Source: Candidatus Thalassarchaeaceae archaeon (GTDB lineage: Archaea; Thermoplasmatota; Poseidoniia; Poseidoniales; Thalassarchaeaceae). From it: a stretch of DNA of 64,000 nt. The stretch covers positions 47,924-111,923 of the forward strand of contig JALRLV010000005.1 of assembly GCA_023268715.1 (NCBI GenBank), written 5' to 3'. The notes below the pieces were generated by a model. That model was given only the letters and a program-made list of their open reading frames with translations. It ran no database searches and was not told where the DNA came from. Both the position numbers and the translations under genes were made by a program. Shown piece after piece: positions 8,445-17,299 of the stretch. Every line of letters begins with the position of its first letter. Position 1 is the stretch's first letter.

Positions 8445-9197
8445 ATGCTAGCCGATGGCGAGTTCGATATCCGCACTGATGAGGCTGGAATCGAGGTTTG
8501 GGTCACCCAAATGGGTGATTTCATGAATATGAATACAGCATGGATTGACCGAGAAAATGGAGTCGTCGCAATTACCGACCCATTTGATTCAGAGCGTTGG
8601 GTTGAAGCGCTTGCAACTGAGGGCCTGAGGCCTACTCACATACTCTATACACACACCCACAGAGATCATACTGCGGGGTATGCGAAAATGAAGGATTTAG
8701 TTCCAGATGTCGAAGTCTGGGGACATCATGATTCTATTCACAAATCCTTACTTGGACGTTTTGTCTTTGGGAACGTTTCTTTGACGAATGAGTGGAATCA
8801 TCATCCTAACTCCAGCGTTGAATGGTCAGCAGGAGGAATTACCCTGAGTGTCACACACTCGCCTGGTCATGCCCCAGGGCACTGCACTTTCCATGGACAT
8901 GGAGTCTATCATGCGGGAGACCTACTTTTCACAGCCGCATCAGGTAGAGTCGACCTACCTGGCTCAGATCCAACTGCACAGTGGTGGTCTGTTTTATTCG
9001 CTCGGGGAATTCTTCGAGAATTGCCACAAGGTTGGAGATTAATTCCCGGCCATCGATATGACTGGATTGACGGTTCTACTCCTGATTGGGTATCAGTCGC
9101 TGAAGCATTAGCACACAATTATGCATTGAACGCAAGGGAATTGGAGGTCTTTGAAAACTTACCATTCCAGAGATTCGATGACGATATAGCGGCTTGA
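8445..9197 (+). CDS. Metallo-beta-lactamase-fold hydrolase (glyoxalase II-like)
   Basis: A zinc/iron hydrolase of the metallo-beta-lactamase superfamily, 250 residues. The motif THTHRDHTAGY (about residues 70-80) supplies the HxHxDH metal ligands, HSPGHAPGHCTFH carries the next histidine and YHAGDLLF the bridging aspartate; a late GHRYDW gives the last histidine. Hydroxyacylglutathione hydrolase or another thioester hydrolase is plausible, but archaeal substrates differ and the sequence does not decide. The start is the ATG at 8445 after CGGGAG, rather than the TTG at 8442. It is divergent from leuS. Confidence 0.8.
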   Translation: MLADGEFDIRTDEAGIEVWVTQMGDFMNMNTAWIDRENGVVAITDPFDSERWVEALATEGLRPTHILYTHTHRDHTAGYAKMKDLVPDVEVWGHHDSIHKSLLGRFVFGNVSLTNEWNHHPNSSVEWSAGGITLSVTHSPGHAPGHCTFHGHGVYHAGDLLFTAASGRVDLPGSDPTAQWWSVLFARGILRELPQGWRLIPGHRYDWIDGSTPDWVSVAEALAHNYALNARELEVFENLPFQRFDDDIAA

Positions 9198-9200
9198 ATT

Positions 9201-9299
9201 CTATTTACGCCGAAAGATTCGCTTGATGAAACTAAGAATTACCCCAATTCTACCAGTGAACTTGAATATGGCCCAAATGGTGCGGATTGGATTAGCCAT
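9201..9299 (-). CDS. Possible 32-residue membrane-associated small protein
   Basis: Directly after the aceE stop codon on the same strand is a short open frame, ATG at 9299 to TAG at 9201. It begins MANPIRTIWAIFKFTGRIGV and ends IKRIFRRK. The middle is hydrophobic and the ends basic, as in a single-pass or amphipathic peptide. It fills almost the whole gap between aceE and the hydrolase gene. There is no strong ribosome-binding site, so coupling to aceE translation would be needed. Coding status rests only on position and composition. Confidence 0.35.
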   Translation of the reverse strand: MANPIRTIWAIFKFTGRIGVILSFIKRIFRRK

Positions 9300-9304
9300 G
9301 TAAA

Positions 9305-11959
9305 TCACTCAGTCTTATCGTACCTCTCGCTTGAGATTCCCAATTTTTTCGCCGCCTTGTTTGTAGTTCCAGCGTCAAGAGAGCCTTCTTGCTCTAATGC
9401 AGATAGGGAGGCAACAACAATGCTGGAAGTATCGATTTCAAAGAATCTGCGGAGTGATTCACGGGTATCTGAACGACCGTACCCATCGGTCCCAAGTACA
9501 ACGAATCGTCCTCCAACCCAGCGTTGAATCATCTCTGGTACGGCCGCGATATAATCTGAAGCAGCAACGGTTGTTACATCATCACCAAAACACTCTGAAA
9601 CAAATGCTGATTGAGGGTTTTGAGGATCAAGTCGGGTTGCCCTCTCCGCTGCGAGTCCTGCCCTTCGCAGTTCCCCGTAGGAAGGTACTGACCAGACTTC
9701 TGACCTTACTCCATATTCCATCAACAGTTCAGCCGCCTCTCGAACGTGAGAAAGTATGGGCCCAGAACCAAGCAAACGAATTACTGGGCCGTCTCCATCT
9801 GGGGCCTCACTAAAGAGGTAAGCTCCACGCATTAAGTCGGCATCTATTCCCTTGGGTTTAGGTGGCTGTTGTTCATTCTGATTGTAGAGCATTATGTAAT
9901 GGAAGATGTCCTTGTTTTTACCCCACATTTCATCGATGCCGTTTTCGATTATTGTTGCCAACTCGTAAGCGTATGCAGGATCCCAAGCACGGCAGGATGG
10001 TACGGTGCTAGCATGTAACAAAGAGTGCCCATCCTGATGTTGCAGACCTTCCCCATTCAGCGTTGTTCGTCCGGCTGTTGCACCCATCAGGAAGCCGCGC
10101 GCTCGAGCGTCTGCCGCAGCCCAAATCTGGTCGTTGACACGCTGGAATCCAAACATCGAGTAGAATACGTAGAATGGTAGAGTTGGAGTTCCGGCGTGTG
10201 AGTAGGATGTTGCACTGGCTATCCAAGATGCAATTGAGTTGGCTTCTGAGATGCCCTCCTCGAGAATTTGTCCGCTTGTCGATTCCTTGTAATTCATAAG
10301 CATCTTATAGTCAACCGGAGTGTAAAGTTGACCGAATGAAGAGTAGATTCCGAACTCGCTGAAGAGTGGATCCATACCAAATGTTCTGCCTTCATCAGGA
10401 ATAATCGGGACTACTTTCTCTCCGATATCCGATTTCATTAGGTTTCTCAACAGGCGAACGAATACCATAGTTGTCGAAACTTCTTGTCCTTTTGGAGTGC
10501 CCTCATCGAAAGCCGCGTAAGTCTCGTTACCAGGGAGGGCCTCTTCGATGGTTGGAGAAAGCCGACTAGGAAGATATCCTCCCAATTCGTTCCTTCTTTG
10601 GTGAAGATATGCGAGTGTATCGCTATCCTCATCAAACTCATGAAATGGGTCATTTTCGAGGTTCTCATCTGCTACGGTGACTCCTAGGTCATCCCTGTAT
10701 TGTTTGAGATCTTCAAGGCTCATTTTCTTCTTCTGATGAGTGGTATTTCTAGCCTCAAAGGAGTCGATTCCCCAACCCTTGACCGTGTGAGCTAGGATAA
10801 CAGCAGGTTTGTCTGACTGTTTGGCCGCATGATAAGCCGACCAGACCTTGATTGGGTCATGACCGCCCCTTCGTAATAGACCGATTTCTTGGTCGGATAT
10901 GTTTTGACCCATTTCTACCAATTTCGGCTCACCAGCGAATAATTCATTTCGGAATTCCGCTGGTTCTAGAGTGCTCATACGTTGGAAATCACCATCTGTA
11001 ATTTCTTCAAGACGAGCGAGTAACAACCCATCTCGATCTCGAGCAAATAGTCGATCCCAATTAGAATCCCAGAGGACCTTGAATACCTCCCAGCCGGCTC
11101 CTCGATAGAGCCCTTCTAATTCCTGAACTATCTTGGCGTTCCCGCGAACGGGTCCGTCCAATCGTTGCAGATTACAATTTACGATTGTGATTAGGTTGTC
11201 CAATTTTTCCCTACCCGCAACCGCGATTGCAGCGATTGATTCCGGCTCATCCATCTCACCATCGCCGAGAAAAGCAAAGACTGTAGATTCTGATGTATCA
11301 GCCAAGCCTCGATTGTGAAGGTATTTCCAAAATCGAGCATGCATAACCGCACCCAAGGGCCCGAGCCCCATCGAGACTGTTGGATACTCCCAAAAATTTG
11401 CCATCAATCGTGGGTGCGGATAGGAAGAGAGTCCATCGGCAAATGCTTCTTGACGGAAATTAGACAATTGTTCACGGGTCAGCCTTCCCTCTAGGAAAGC
11501 TCTAGCATAAATCCCTGGACTTCCGTGACCTTGAATGTAGAGAGCATCTCCAATACCGTTGCTGTCCTTTCCACGAAATACATGATTGAATCCTACTTCG
11601 TATAGTGTTGAGGAGGAAGCATAGGTCGAGATGTGTCCACCGATTCCATCGAGTCTGCGGTTGGCATCTGAAACCATAACTGCAGAATTCCAAAGAATTG
11701 AGTTTTGTATTTCTCTCTCGGTATCGAGGTCTCCAGGGTATGGTGGTTGTTGGTCCCAAGATATGGTATTGACATAGGGTGTTTTGGAGATTTGCGCAAT
11801 CTCAACATCTAGGTCTTCCGACTCCGCCATCAACTCGTGTAAAAGCAGTCGGGCTCGCTTAACACCATGAGCATCAACGACTGAACGCAGGGCCTCTAGC
11901 CACTCGTCGGTTTCCTCTGGGTCGATGTCGGGAAGTCGTTGTCTGTGATTGATTGACAT
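9305..11959 (-). CDS. aceE: Pyruvate dehydrogenase E1 component, homodimeric type
   Basis: Decarboxylates pyruvate with thiamine diphosphate and passes the acetyl group to the E2 lipoyl domain. The product has the AceE signatures DPEETDEWLEALRSVVDAHG, QGHGSPGIYARAFLEGRLT, the ThDP motif FLGDGEMDEPES with NCNLQRLDGP, and GRTTLNGEGLQHQDGHS. From the ATG at 11959 (AGGTG seven bases upstream) it has 884 residues, matching bacterial AceE. A TTG at 12064 would extend it into the neighbouring GNAT. No E2 or E3 gene is in the window. Most archaea use ferredoxin-dependent pyruvate oxidoreductase, so a bacterial origin is likely. Confidence 0.94.
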   Translation of the reverse strand: MSINHRQRLPDIDPEETDEWLEALRSVVDAHGVKRARLLLHELMAESEDLDVEIAQISKTPYVNTISWDQQPPYPGDLDTEREIQNSILWNSAVMVSDANRRLDGIGGHISTYASSSTLYEVGFNHVFRGKDSNGIGDALYIQGHGSPGIYARAFLEGRLTREQLSNFRQEAFADGLSSYPHPRLMANFWEYPTVSMGLGPLGAVMHARFWKYLHNRGLADTSESTVFAFLGDGEMDEPESIAAIAVAGREKLDNLITIVNCNLQRLDGPVRGNAKIVQELEGLYRGAGWEVFKVLWDSNWDRLFARDRDGLLLARLEEITDGDFQRMSTLEPAEFRNELFAGEPKLVEMGQNISDQEIGLLRRGGHDPIKVWSAYHAAKQSDKPAVILAHTVKGWGIDSFEARNTTHQKKKMSLEDLKQYRDDLGVTVADENLENDPFHEFDEDSDTLAYLHQRRNELGGYLPSRLSPTIEEALPGNETYAAFDEGTPKGQEVSTTMVFVRLLRNLMKSDIGEKVVPIIPDEGRTFGMDPLFSEFGIYSSFGQLYTPVDYKMLMNYKESTSGQILEEGISEANSIASWIASATSYSHAGTPTLPFYVFYSMFGFQRVNDQIWAAADARARGFLMGATAGRTTLNGEGLQHQDGHSLLHASTVPSCRAWDPAYAYELATIIENGIDEMWGKNKDIFHYIMLYNQNEQQPPKPKGIDADLMRGAYLFSEAPDGDGPVIRLLGSGPILSHVREAAELLMEYGVRSEVWSVPSYGELRRAGLAAERATRLDPQNPQSAFVSECFGDDVTTVAASDYIAAVPEMIQRWVGGRFVVLGTDGYGRSDTRESLRRFFEIDTSSIVVASLSALEQEGSLDAGTTNKAAKKLGISSERYDKTE

Positions 11960-12047
11960 CGCCAACACCTGCCCTTCGGGCAGACTTGCGACCATACCGA
12001 CCGATTTGAAGGGTCGCGTTAGAGACCGGTCCTCTAAGAGGACCGAA

Positions 12048-12617
12048 TTAAGGTCTAATTTCAATTATGTGACACTCGTGTAGAGTGCGTACTCCGGCAA
12101 CCGTAATTGCCGAATCTCCCACCACACAGCGACTCCCATTCCAACGTCGGACGGTTCTCTCTACCGTCCTTTTTCCAGCAGCATTATTCGGGTCGACTTT
12201 CAACTCAACAGAAACCGGTTCTAATTCAGCGAGCCAGGTCAAAGCCGCCTCAATGGCTCGGCTGGCAATACCTCTCCTTTGTTCAGAAGATCTAACCCAA
12301 TAGCCGAGATTCCATTCTGCAATTCCTGAACGTGTAACTCTATCGAATCCTAACAGTCCAAGCACTGTCCCATCCCAAGGTCGAATGAGAACCCAATGAT
12401 GCATTCGACCGACTCTTCCAGTGCGTTCAGTTTCATCAAGAAAATCGGCCAATTGCGGCTCAATTTCCTTCTCTGGGAGAATCCAAGGCATAGCCCTGCT
12501 TACCTCCGGCCAAGTTTCTTCAAATGCCTCGAGTAGGTTGTTAGTGTAAGTTGTATTTGCAGGCCGCATAATTAGTCCGTCATCGACTTGAATTGTCGTC
12601 GTCGCGCGCCGCTGCAT
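12048..12617 (-). CDS. GNAT-family N-acetyltransferase (RimJ/RimL-like)
   Basis: A 189-residue acetyl-CoA-dependent acetyltransferase. The segments VLIRPWDGTVLGLLGFDRV, AEWNLGYWVRSSEQRRGIAS (acetyl-CoA binding, with the R/QxxGxA-type loop as QRRGIAS) and VELKVDPNNAAGKRTVER match RimJ/RimL-like GNATs, which acetylate N-termini or small molecules. The substrate cannot be told. The gene precedes aceE on the same strand and ends 88 bases upstream of the chosen aceE start. A second ATG at 12569 (MRPANTTY) is an alternative start. Confidence 0.75.
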   Translation of the reverse strand: MQRRATTTIQVDDGLIMRPANTTYTNNLLEAFEETWPEVSRAMPWILPEKEIEPQLADFLDETERTGRVGRMHHWVLIRPWDGTVLGLLGFDRVTRSGIAEWNLGYWVRSSEQRRGIASRAIEAALTWLAELEPVSVELKVDPNNAAGKRTVERTVRRWNGSRCVVGDSAITVAGVRTLHECHIIEIRP

Positions 12618-12664
12618 ACTATCGCCTCAGGGTATTGAACGAATGAGGGCTACGGCGCGGTGAA

Positions 12665-14014
12665 TTATGGCCTTAACTTGGCCTTTGCAGTCTGAACGTT
12701 GGGGTCATCAGGGAAATTTTTCATCGCTACTTCTAGCATTCTATCCACCGCCGCTGCTCTACCTATCCGCTGTAACAAGGCGCCTACTGGATAGATTAGT
12801 TTTGTTCGATCACCAAGATGAGGTCCTACTTCGTCTAACAACACTGTGCTCTGTGCCATGTTTCGACTTTTTGCGGCTTCCATAGCCTCTTTGATTTTCA
12901 ATGCTACATCCCTATTCGACCATTCTTCCTGTTGAGGCCAGGGCCAAAATCCGTTATCCATTGACTCATCTTCAACAGAATTTGCTTCTTCGATGTGAGG
13001 TAATTTTGGTATTTTAGGTATTTTTGGTGGTTTTGGGATTGCCGGAACAACTGGTGCCGGAGCATCGCTATCAAACGCCGCGTCCATTGGATCTACTGGC
13101 CTAGCTGATACTGGAGGAGGGGCTGGTAATCCCACAGGCAAAGAAGGGACCGCTATCGGAGTTGAGGGCTCAGGTTCTGGTACAGCGACTTCTTCTTCCT
13201 CGATTTCGGGTTCTACATCTTCTTCAGTAGGCGCTTCGCCAGATAGAATTCGAGAAACTAATTCTGCCTTGGTTCCGCTGGTCACTAGCCCTTTGTCGGC
13301 TGCGATTTCAACCAATTCTACTTTCTTGAGACCGAGTAATTTGTCTCCCTCATTCGTCTCTTCGACTTCTTCTTCAACTTCAGGACTTGCCTCTTCTTCG
13401 ACCGTTTGCTCGGTTTCTTGCTGAACTTCTGTGGCTTGTTCCGGAGCCATAACCTCATCATCGTCATCTGGTACATCGTCTGCTGAAACAATCGGATCAT
13501 TCTCCGGAGCGATAGCAGTAGGTTGGACCAATTCTACTTGTTGAGGTTGAGCGTCTTCAAGCGGTTCTAATTCAGTTTCAGGAACCTCGAATTTTGTGAC
13601 AAATTTAGGAGCGTCAGCAGATGTCAATTGGTAATCGTCTTCCTCCTCTTCATCAACAGGATCAGGATGGTCGACGGTCATTGCAAAAGTTGGGTTCTCG
13701 CTGAGTTTGATTCCATCATCATCACCATATTGTTCGACATCTATTGTGACGTCGTCCATGGTGAAGGTTCCCTTTGACCAATCGATTACTTGCTCCTCTT
13801 CATCATCCTCAATATCAGCGAGCAGTTCATCGAATAAGCTTCCTGCTTCCTCCTCGTCAACCGATGCGACTTGTTCAAACGCGGCCTTACCTAATTGGTA
13901 CATACATTGGGAGCATTCTGTCGCTTCTTCGGGATTGTTAGTCTGACAAAGAGGGCATTGAACAGTTGGACCCGCTTCTGCCTTTCGCCAACCTTTGAAC
14001 TTGTCAAATACCAT
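12665..14014 (-). CDS. Zinc-ribbon / acidic linker / SAP-domain protein
   Basis: No overall family recognised; 449 residues. Visible modules in order: an N-terminal zinc ribbon (CPLCQTNNPEEATECSQC, about residues 20-37); a very acidic low-complexity region with many Glu/Asp runs (about 50-225); a SAP-like helix-extension-helix (GLKKVELVEIAADKGLVTSG, about 225-260), a motif often used to bind DNA; a Pro-rich linker (PAIPKPPKIPKIPKLP); and a C-terminal helical, TPR-like segment (about 360-449). The combination suggests a nucleic-acid-associated adaptor. It is divergent from the helicase gene, whose chosen start is 112 bases away. Confidence 0.6.
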   Translation of the reverse strand: MVFDKFKGWRKAEAGPTVQCPLCQTNNPEEATECSQCMYQLGKAAFEQVASVDEEEAGSLFDELLADIEDDEEEQVIDWSKGTFTMDDVTIDVEQYGDDDGIKLSENPTFAMTVDHPDPVDEEEEDDYQLTSADAPKFVTKFEVPETELEPLEDAQPQQVELVQPTAIAPENDPIVSADDVPDDDDEVMAPEQATEVQQETEQTVEEEASPEVEEEVEETNEGDKLLGLKKVELVEIAADKGLVTSGTKAELVSRILSGEAPTEEDVEPEIEEEEVAVPEPEPSTPIAVPSLPVGLPAPPPVSARPVDPMDAAFDSDAPAPVVPAIPKPPKIPKIPKLPHIEEANSVEDESMDNGFWPWPQQEEWSNRDVALKIKEAMEAAKSRNMAQSTVLLDEVGPHLGDRTKLIYPVGALLQRIGRAAAVDRMLEVAMKNFPDDPNVQTAKAKLRP

Positions 14015-14125
14015 CTCAAGTCCCCCAATGACGAGTCAGTTCGGTTGGATTCTGCGTATAACCCTCACGTCCCTTTGGAAACCTCACTCTCCAACAAAAA
14101 AAGATCCCATGGTTTGCGAAATCTG

Positions 14126-16075
14126 ATGTGTCGCCCGCCCTTCAGGGGTGTCGTGACTTCTGACGCTGCACTCCCTGCGAGGTTTACTCGTAGCCAAGAT
14201 CACCATGAGGCATATTTGCCGTTAATTCAATGGGAATTGGATGATGAATTGGACGCGACCGATGAAAGATTGCGCAATTGGTCACGCGCAAAATTAGCTG
14301 CTCACGGTTTGGCTCTATTCGATTTACGAGCCCGACCGGATGGATGGTTATTCGGGCAGCGAATCGTCAAACTGGAGTTAGACGGTCGAGCCGATATGGG
14401 CCAACACAGATTTCGTCAGGGAGATATCGTAATGTTGAGTCGCGGGGACCCAATTGGAGAGAAGCCAATTGAAGCAATAGTGTCGGATCGTTCACGGAAT
14501 AGAATTCGAATTGTTTTGCCTGAATTACCTAGCGGAGTTCGTAGTGGATATTGGAGGATAGATAGAGCCGCGAATAAGGTAGCTTTCGATAGAATGCGGG
14601 ACGCGTTGAATTCTATTTTCGAAGAGGAAGGAGGTGCGCCGCTTAGAGACCTACTTCTTGGATTAGTTCACGACCCCGTGGGGACTGCAAATCTGGGTCC
14701 AGAATTAGGTGGAGCAAATCGAAGGCCTGCGAGCAAACCTGAAGGACTCAACGAATCACAAAAAGTGGCCTGCGAAGCCGCAATATCTCAGCGACTTACC
14801 TTAATCCAAGGGCCTCCTGGAACAGGAAAAACCCACACCGCAGTACGAATTCTACAAGCTTGGTCAAGTCAAAACGCGGGGACCATTCTAGCTGTCGCTG
14901 ACTCAAATGTAGCTGTAGACAATCTGCTCGAGGGGTTACTAGGTCTGGGTGTAAGTGCGGTTAGACTCGGTCAGCCGGTCAAGGTTAGAGAATCATTGCG
15001 AGAAGCTACTGTCGATGCACAGATGGAAAGGCATCCACTCCGTCGTGATCTTGAGGAGCATTTGGAATTGAATGAAAAATTAGCACGGCGGATTCCAGGG
15101 ATGAAAGGAAAGGAGAAAGGCTTGGCTCACCGAGATTTGAATCGTGGTTGGAAAGAGGTTAGACGTATAGAGCGACAAATGCGTGATGATATTTTAGATC
15201 GAGCTCAAGTCCTCTGTTGCACTTGTATCGGTGTAGGGCACCAACTACTGGATGGTCGAAGATTTAGTCGTGTTTTGCTCGATGAGGCGACTCAGGCAAC
15301 AGAGCCCGCTAGCCTTGTGCCTCTAGTTCGAGGTGCGAGGCAAATCGTCTTGGTTGGAGACCATCGACAACTACCTCCAACTGTAATCAGTCGTAGGGCG
15401 GAAAACGGTGGCCTGCGGCGCTCTTTATTCGAAAGATTGGTTGCTATGGGAATCGAACCAATGTTACTTGATACTCAATATAGAATGCATCCTGCGATTT
15501 CTGATTTTCCTAACCGCACCTTCTACGAGGGAAGGTTAGTTGATGGTATCATGGCAGCCGAACGACCCAATCCTGCAGGGCTACTTTGGAATGATTGGGA
15601 AGTTCCAATGGCATTTCTGCCAGTTAATGGAGATGAGTTACTATCGCCTGATGGGGCTTCAAAAGAAAATCCTGCAGAGGCTGGTTGGGTTGCAAAAATA
15701 CTTGAAAATCTACTACAGGCAGGTGATCTGGAAGAGGCGGATATTGGAATAATTACGCCTTATGCTGGACAAGTTAGAGCAATTCGTGACGCCCTGCCTG
15801 AACGAAATGATTCAGTTGAGGTTCACACCGTTGATGGTTATCAAGGCAGGGAAAAGGAGGTCATCATCTTCTCCTGCGTACGTTCAAATTCGGATGGAAC
15901 AGTAGGATTTCTTTCGGATGAACGACGTCTAAACGTTGCTTTGACAAGAGCAAAACGTGGATTAATAGTAATTGGAGACCCGGATACCCTCCGAAATGAC
16001 CAGACTTGGGCTTCATGGTTGGATTACATTCGTGGACGTAACCTTGAGGCGTGGCACATTCTCGGCATGGGTTGA
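14126..16075 (+). CDS. SF1 helicase of the Upf1/IGHMBP2/Dna2-like family
   Basis: An ATP-dependent nucleic-acid translocase of about 650 residues. Motifs appear in order: Q-like NESQKVACEAA, Walker A QGPPGTGKTHTAV, motif II LLDEATQATEP, motif III LVGDHRQLPPTV, motif IV LDTQYRMHPAISDFP, motif V VHTVDGYQGREKEVIIFSCV, and motif VI LNVALTRAKRGLIVIGD. The N-terminal part resembles the beta-barrel region that precedes the helicase core in IGHMBP2-type enzymes. The longest frame begins at 13895 inside the divergent gene; I place the start at the ATG at 14126. Its RNA or DNA preference is not evident. It overlaps no neighbour and precedes the RDD gene. Confidence 0.88.
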   Translation: MCRPPFRGVVTSDAALPARFTRSQDHHEAYLPLIQWELDDELDATDERLRNWSRAKLAAHGLALFDLRARPDGWLFGQRIVKLELDGRADMGQHRFRQGDIVMLSRGDPIGEKPIEAIVSDRSRNRIRIVLPELPSGVRSGYWRIDRAANKVAFDRMRDALNSIFEEEGGAPLRDLLLGLVHDPVGTANLGPELGGANRRPASKPEGLNESQKVACEAAISQRLTLIQGPPGTGKTHTAVRILQAWSSQNAGTILAVADSNVAVDNLLEGLLGLGVSAVRLGQPVKVRESLREATVDAQMERHPLRRDLEEHLELNEKLARRIPGMKGKEKGLAHRDLNRGWKEVRRIERQMRDDILDRAQVLCCTCIGVGHQLLDGRRFSRVLLDEATQATEPASLVPLVRGARQIVLVGDHRQLPPTVISRRAENGGLRRSLFERLVAMGIEPMLLDTQYRMHPAISDFPNRTFYEGRLVDGIMAAERPNPAGLLWNDWEVPMAFLPVNGDELLSPDGASKENPAEAGWVAKILENLLQAGDLEEADIGIITPYAGQVRAIRDALPERNDSVEVHTVDGYQGREKEVIIFSCVRSNSDGTVGFLSDERRLNVALTRAKRGLIVIGDPDTLRNDQTWASWLDYIRGRNLEAWHILGMG

Positions 16076-16083
16076 GGATTAGC

Positions 16084-16659
16084 ATGGGTGACCACGATTC
16101 GCCAATCTCCCTACAAGGCGGAGGGACGCTCGCAAAGCAAATTGTAACGGCCGAGGAAGGTGGCCATTGGCCAGTTCCTGAAGGCACTATCCTAGCCTCT
16201 GGGGTCCGTAGAATCGCTGCACTATCAGTCGATATTGTAATTGTCACAACCATATTGATGGTGGCTACCAGAGGACAAATTATTGATGCATGGAATCTAA
16301 CTCTCTGGGGTTCTTCCAACTTTCATTATTCACTAGCAATGGCGTTGTTAATTTTCGCTGCACATTGGTTGTACTGGCGATTGACTGGGCTTAGGTATTC
16401 TCGCTCATTGGGTCAGAGAATGTTTGGTATCGCTGTGCTTGCGGAAGACGGTTCAGCGATGACCAGTCAGATGTGGGATCAACGCGCTTGGAGAAAGTTG
16501 GTTTTTCTCATTCCAATACTAAACATAATTCAAGGAGTTAGGGAATTAGCGCGGATTTCTCAAAGGCACACTCACCAATCGAATATTGATTTACACGTCG
16601 GCTCTATAGTCGCACATGCAGATTCCTTGCCTCCTGCAAATCGTAAGCATATCAAGTGA
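16084..16659 (+). CDS. RDD-family membrane protein
   Basis: A 191-residue integral membrane protein. The first helix contains VRRIAALSVDIVIVTTILMV, giving the Arg and Asp of the RDD name; a second helix follows (SLAMALLIFAAHWLYWRLTG); and then comes RYSRSLGQRMFGIAVLAEDG, the typical RDD loop, and a further hydrophobic stretch (LVFLIPILNIIQG). The function of RDD proteins is mostly unknown, with transport suggested for some. The ATG at 16084 is nine bases after the helicase stop, so the two are probably in one transcript with the next genes. Confidence 0.8.
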   Translation: MGDHDSPISLQGGGTLAKQIVTAEEGGHWPVPEGTILASGVRRIAALSVDIVIVTTILMVATRGQIIDAWNLTLWGSSNFHYSLAMALLIFAAHWLYWRLTGLRYSRSLGQRMFGIAVLAEDGSAMTSQMWDQRAWRKLVFLIPILNIIQGVRELARISQRHTHQSNIDLHVGSIVAHADSLPPANRKHIK

Positions 16660-16672
16660 GGAGGACGAAAGT

Positions 16673-17299
16673 TTGGCTGAAAACTCTGAAATTATCAATT
16701 CTGAGGCTCTATCTATTGTCGCCGCCGAGGGTTGTATTGTCTACCCTACATCAACCCAACCTGCTCTGGGTTGCCTTCCAAAAAGTGCCGCCTTGGATGG
16801 TTTGTATGCAATTAAAAACAGACCTGCTCATATGCCTGTAAGTATTGGTGTGGCCGATTTAGAACAGGCCTCAAACTTGGTCGAGTTAACCGATGACATT
16901 CCTGACTTATTGGCTTCATTTCCAGAGGGTTCTCTAACTTTGGTACTACCAGCAAAGAAGACTCTTGATAGTCGGCTTGGAGCAGATAAAATTGCTATCC
17001 GAGTAGTAGCTCATCCTGTCGCAAAAGCACTACTGCGAGCCACTGGCCCACTTACAGCGACCTCAGCAAACATCAGTGGCACCCAGCCGGAATCCAATTG
17101 CCCAGATGCCGTAGAAATCCTACACAAAGCTGGTCATAAAGTCGGTTTAGTGAAGGGAAATACTCCCGGCGGCTCACCCAGTACTTTGATAGCGTGGTAT
17201 TCGGTCTGTGATGCATCCGATAACGCGAGCATAGAGGTGCTGAGAGAGGGAATAATTGCTACTGAGGAGGTTATGCGATGGTGGAAGAGTCAGATCTGA
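16673..17299 (+). CDS. sua5: Threonylcarbamoyl-AMP synthase (Sua5/YrdC family)
   Basis: Makes threonylcarbamoyl-AMP from threonine, bicarbonate and ATP, the first step of tRNA t6A modification; the product is used by the KEOPS complex. Signatures: GCIVYPTSTQPALGCLP, LYAIKNRPAHMPVSIGV (the KxR substrate-binding region), DKIAIRVVAHPVAKALL and GPLTATSANISGTQP. At about 208 residues it is a stand-alone YrdC-like domain without the Sua5 C-terminal domain. I favour the TTG at 16673 because GAGGAGG lies eight bases upstream; an ATG at 16616 would overlap the RDD gene by 44 bases. The 3' end overlaps MetAP by 22 bases. Confidence 0.85.
   Translation: MAENSEIINSEALSIVAAEGCIVYPTSTQPALGCLPKSAALDGLYAIKNRPAHMPVSIGVADLEQASNLVELTDDIPDLLASFPEGSLTLVLPAKKTLDSRLGADKIAIRVVAHPVAKALLRATGPLTATSANISGTQPESNCPDAVEILHKAGHKVGLVKGNTPGGSPSTLIAWYSVCDASDNASIEVLREGIIATEEVMRWWKSQI

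Noticed and set aside
9305..12064. Start of aceE at the TTG at 12064
   Set aside because: It would overlap the GNAT gene and extend beyond the family N-terminus; the ATG at 11959 has a ribosome-binding sequence and gives the normal length.
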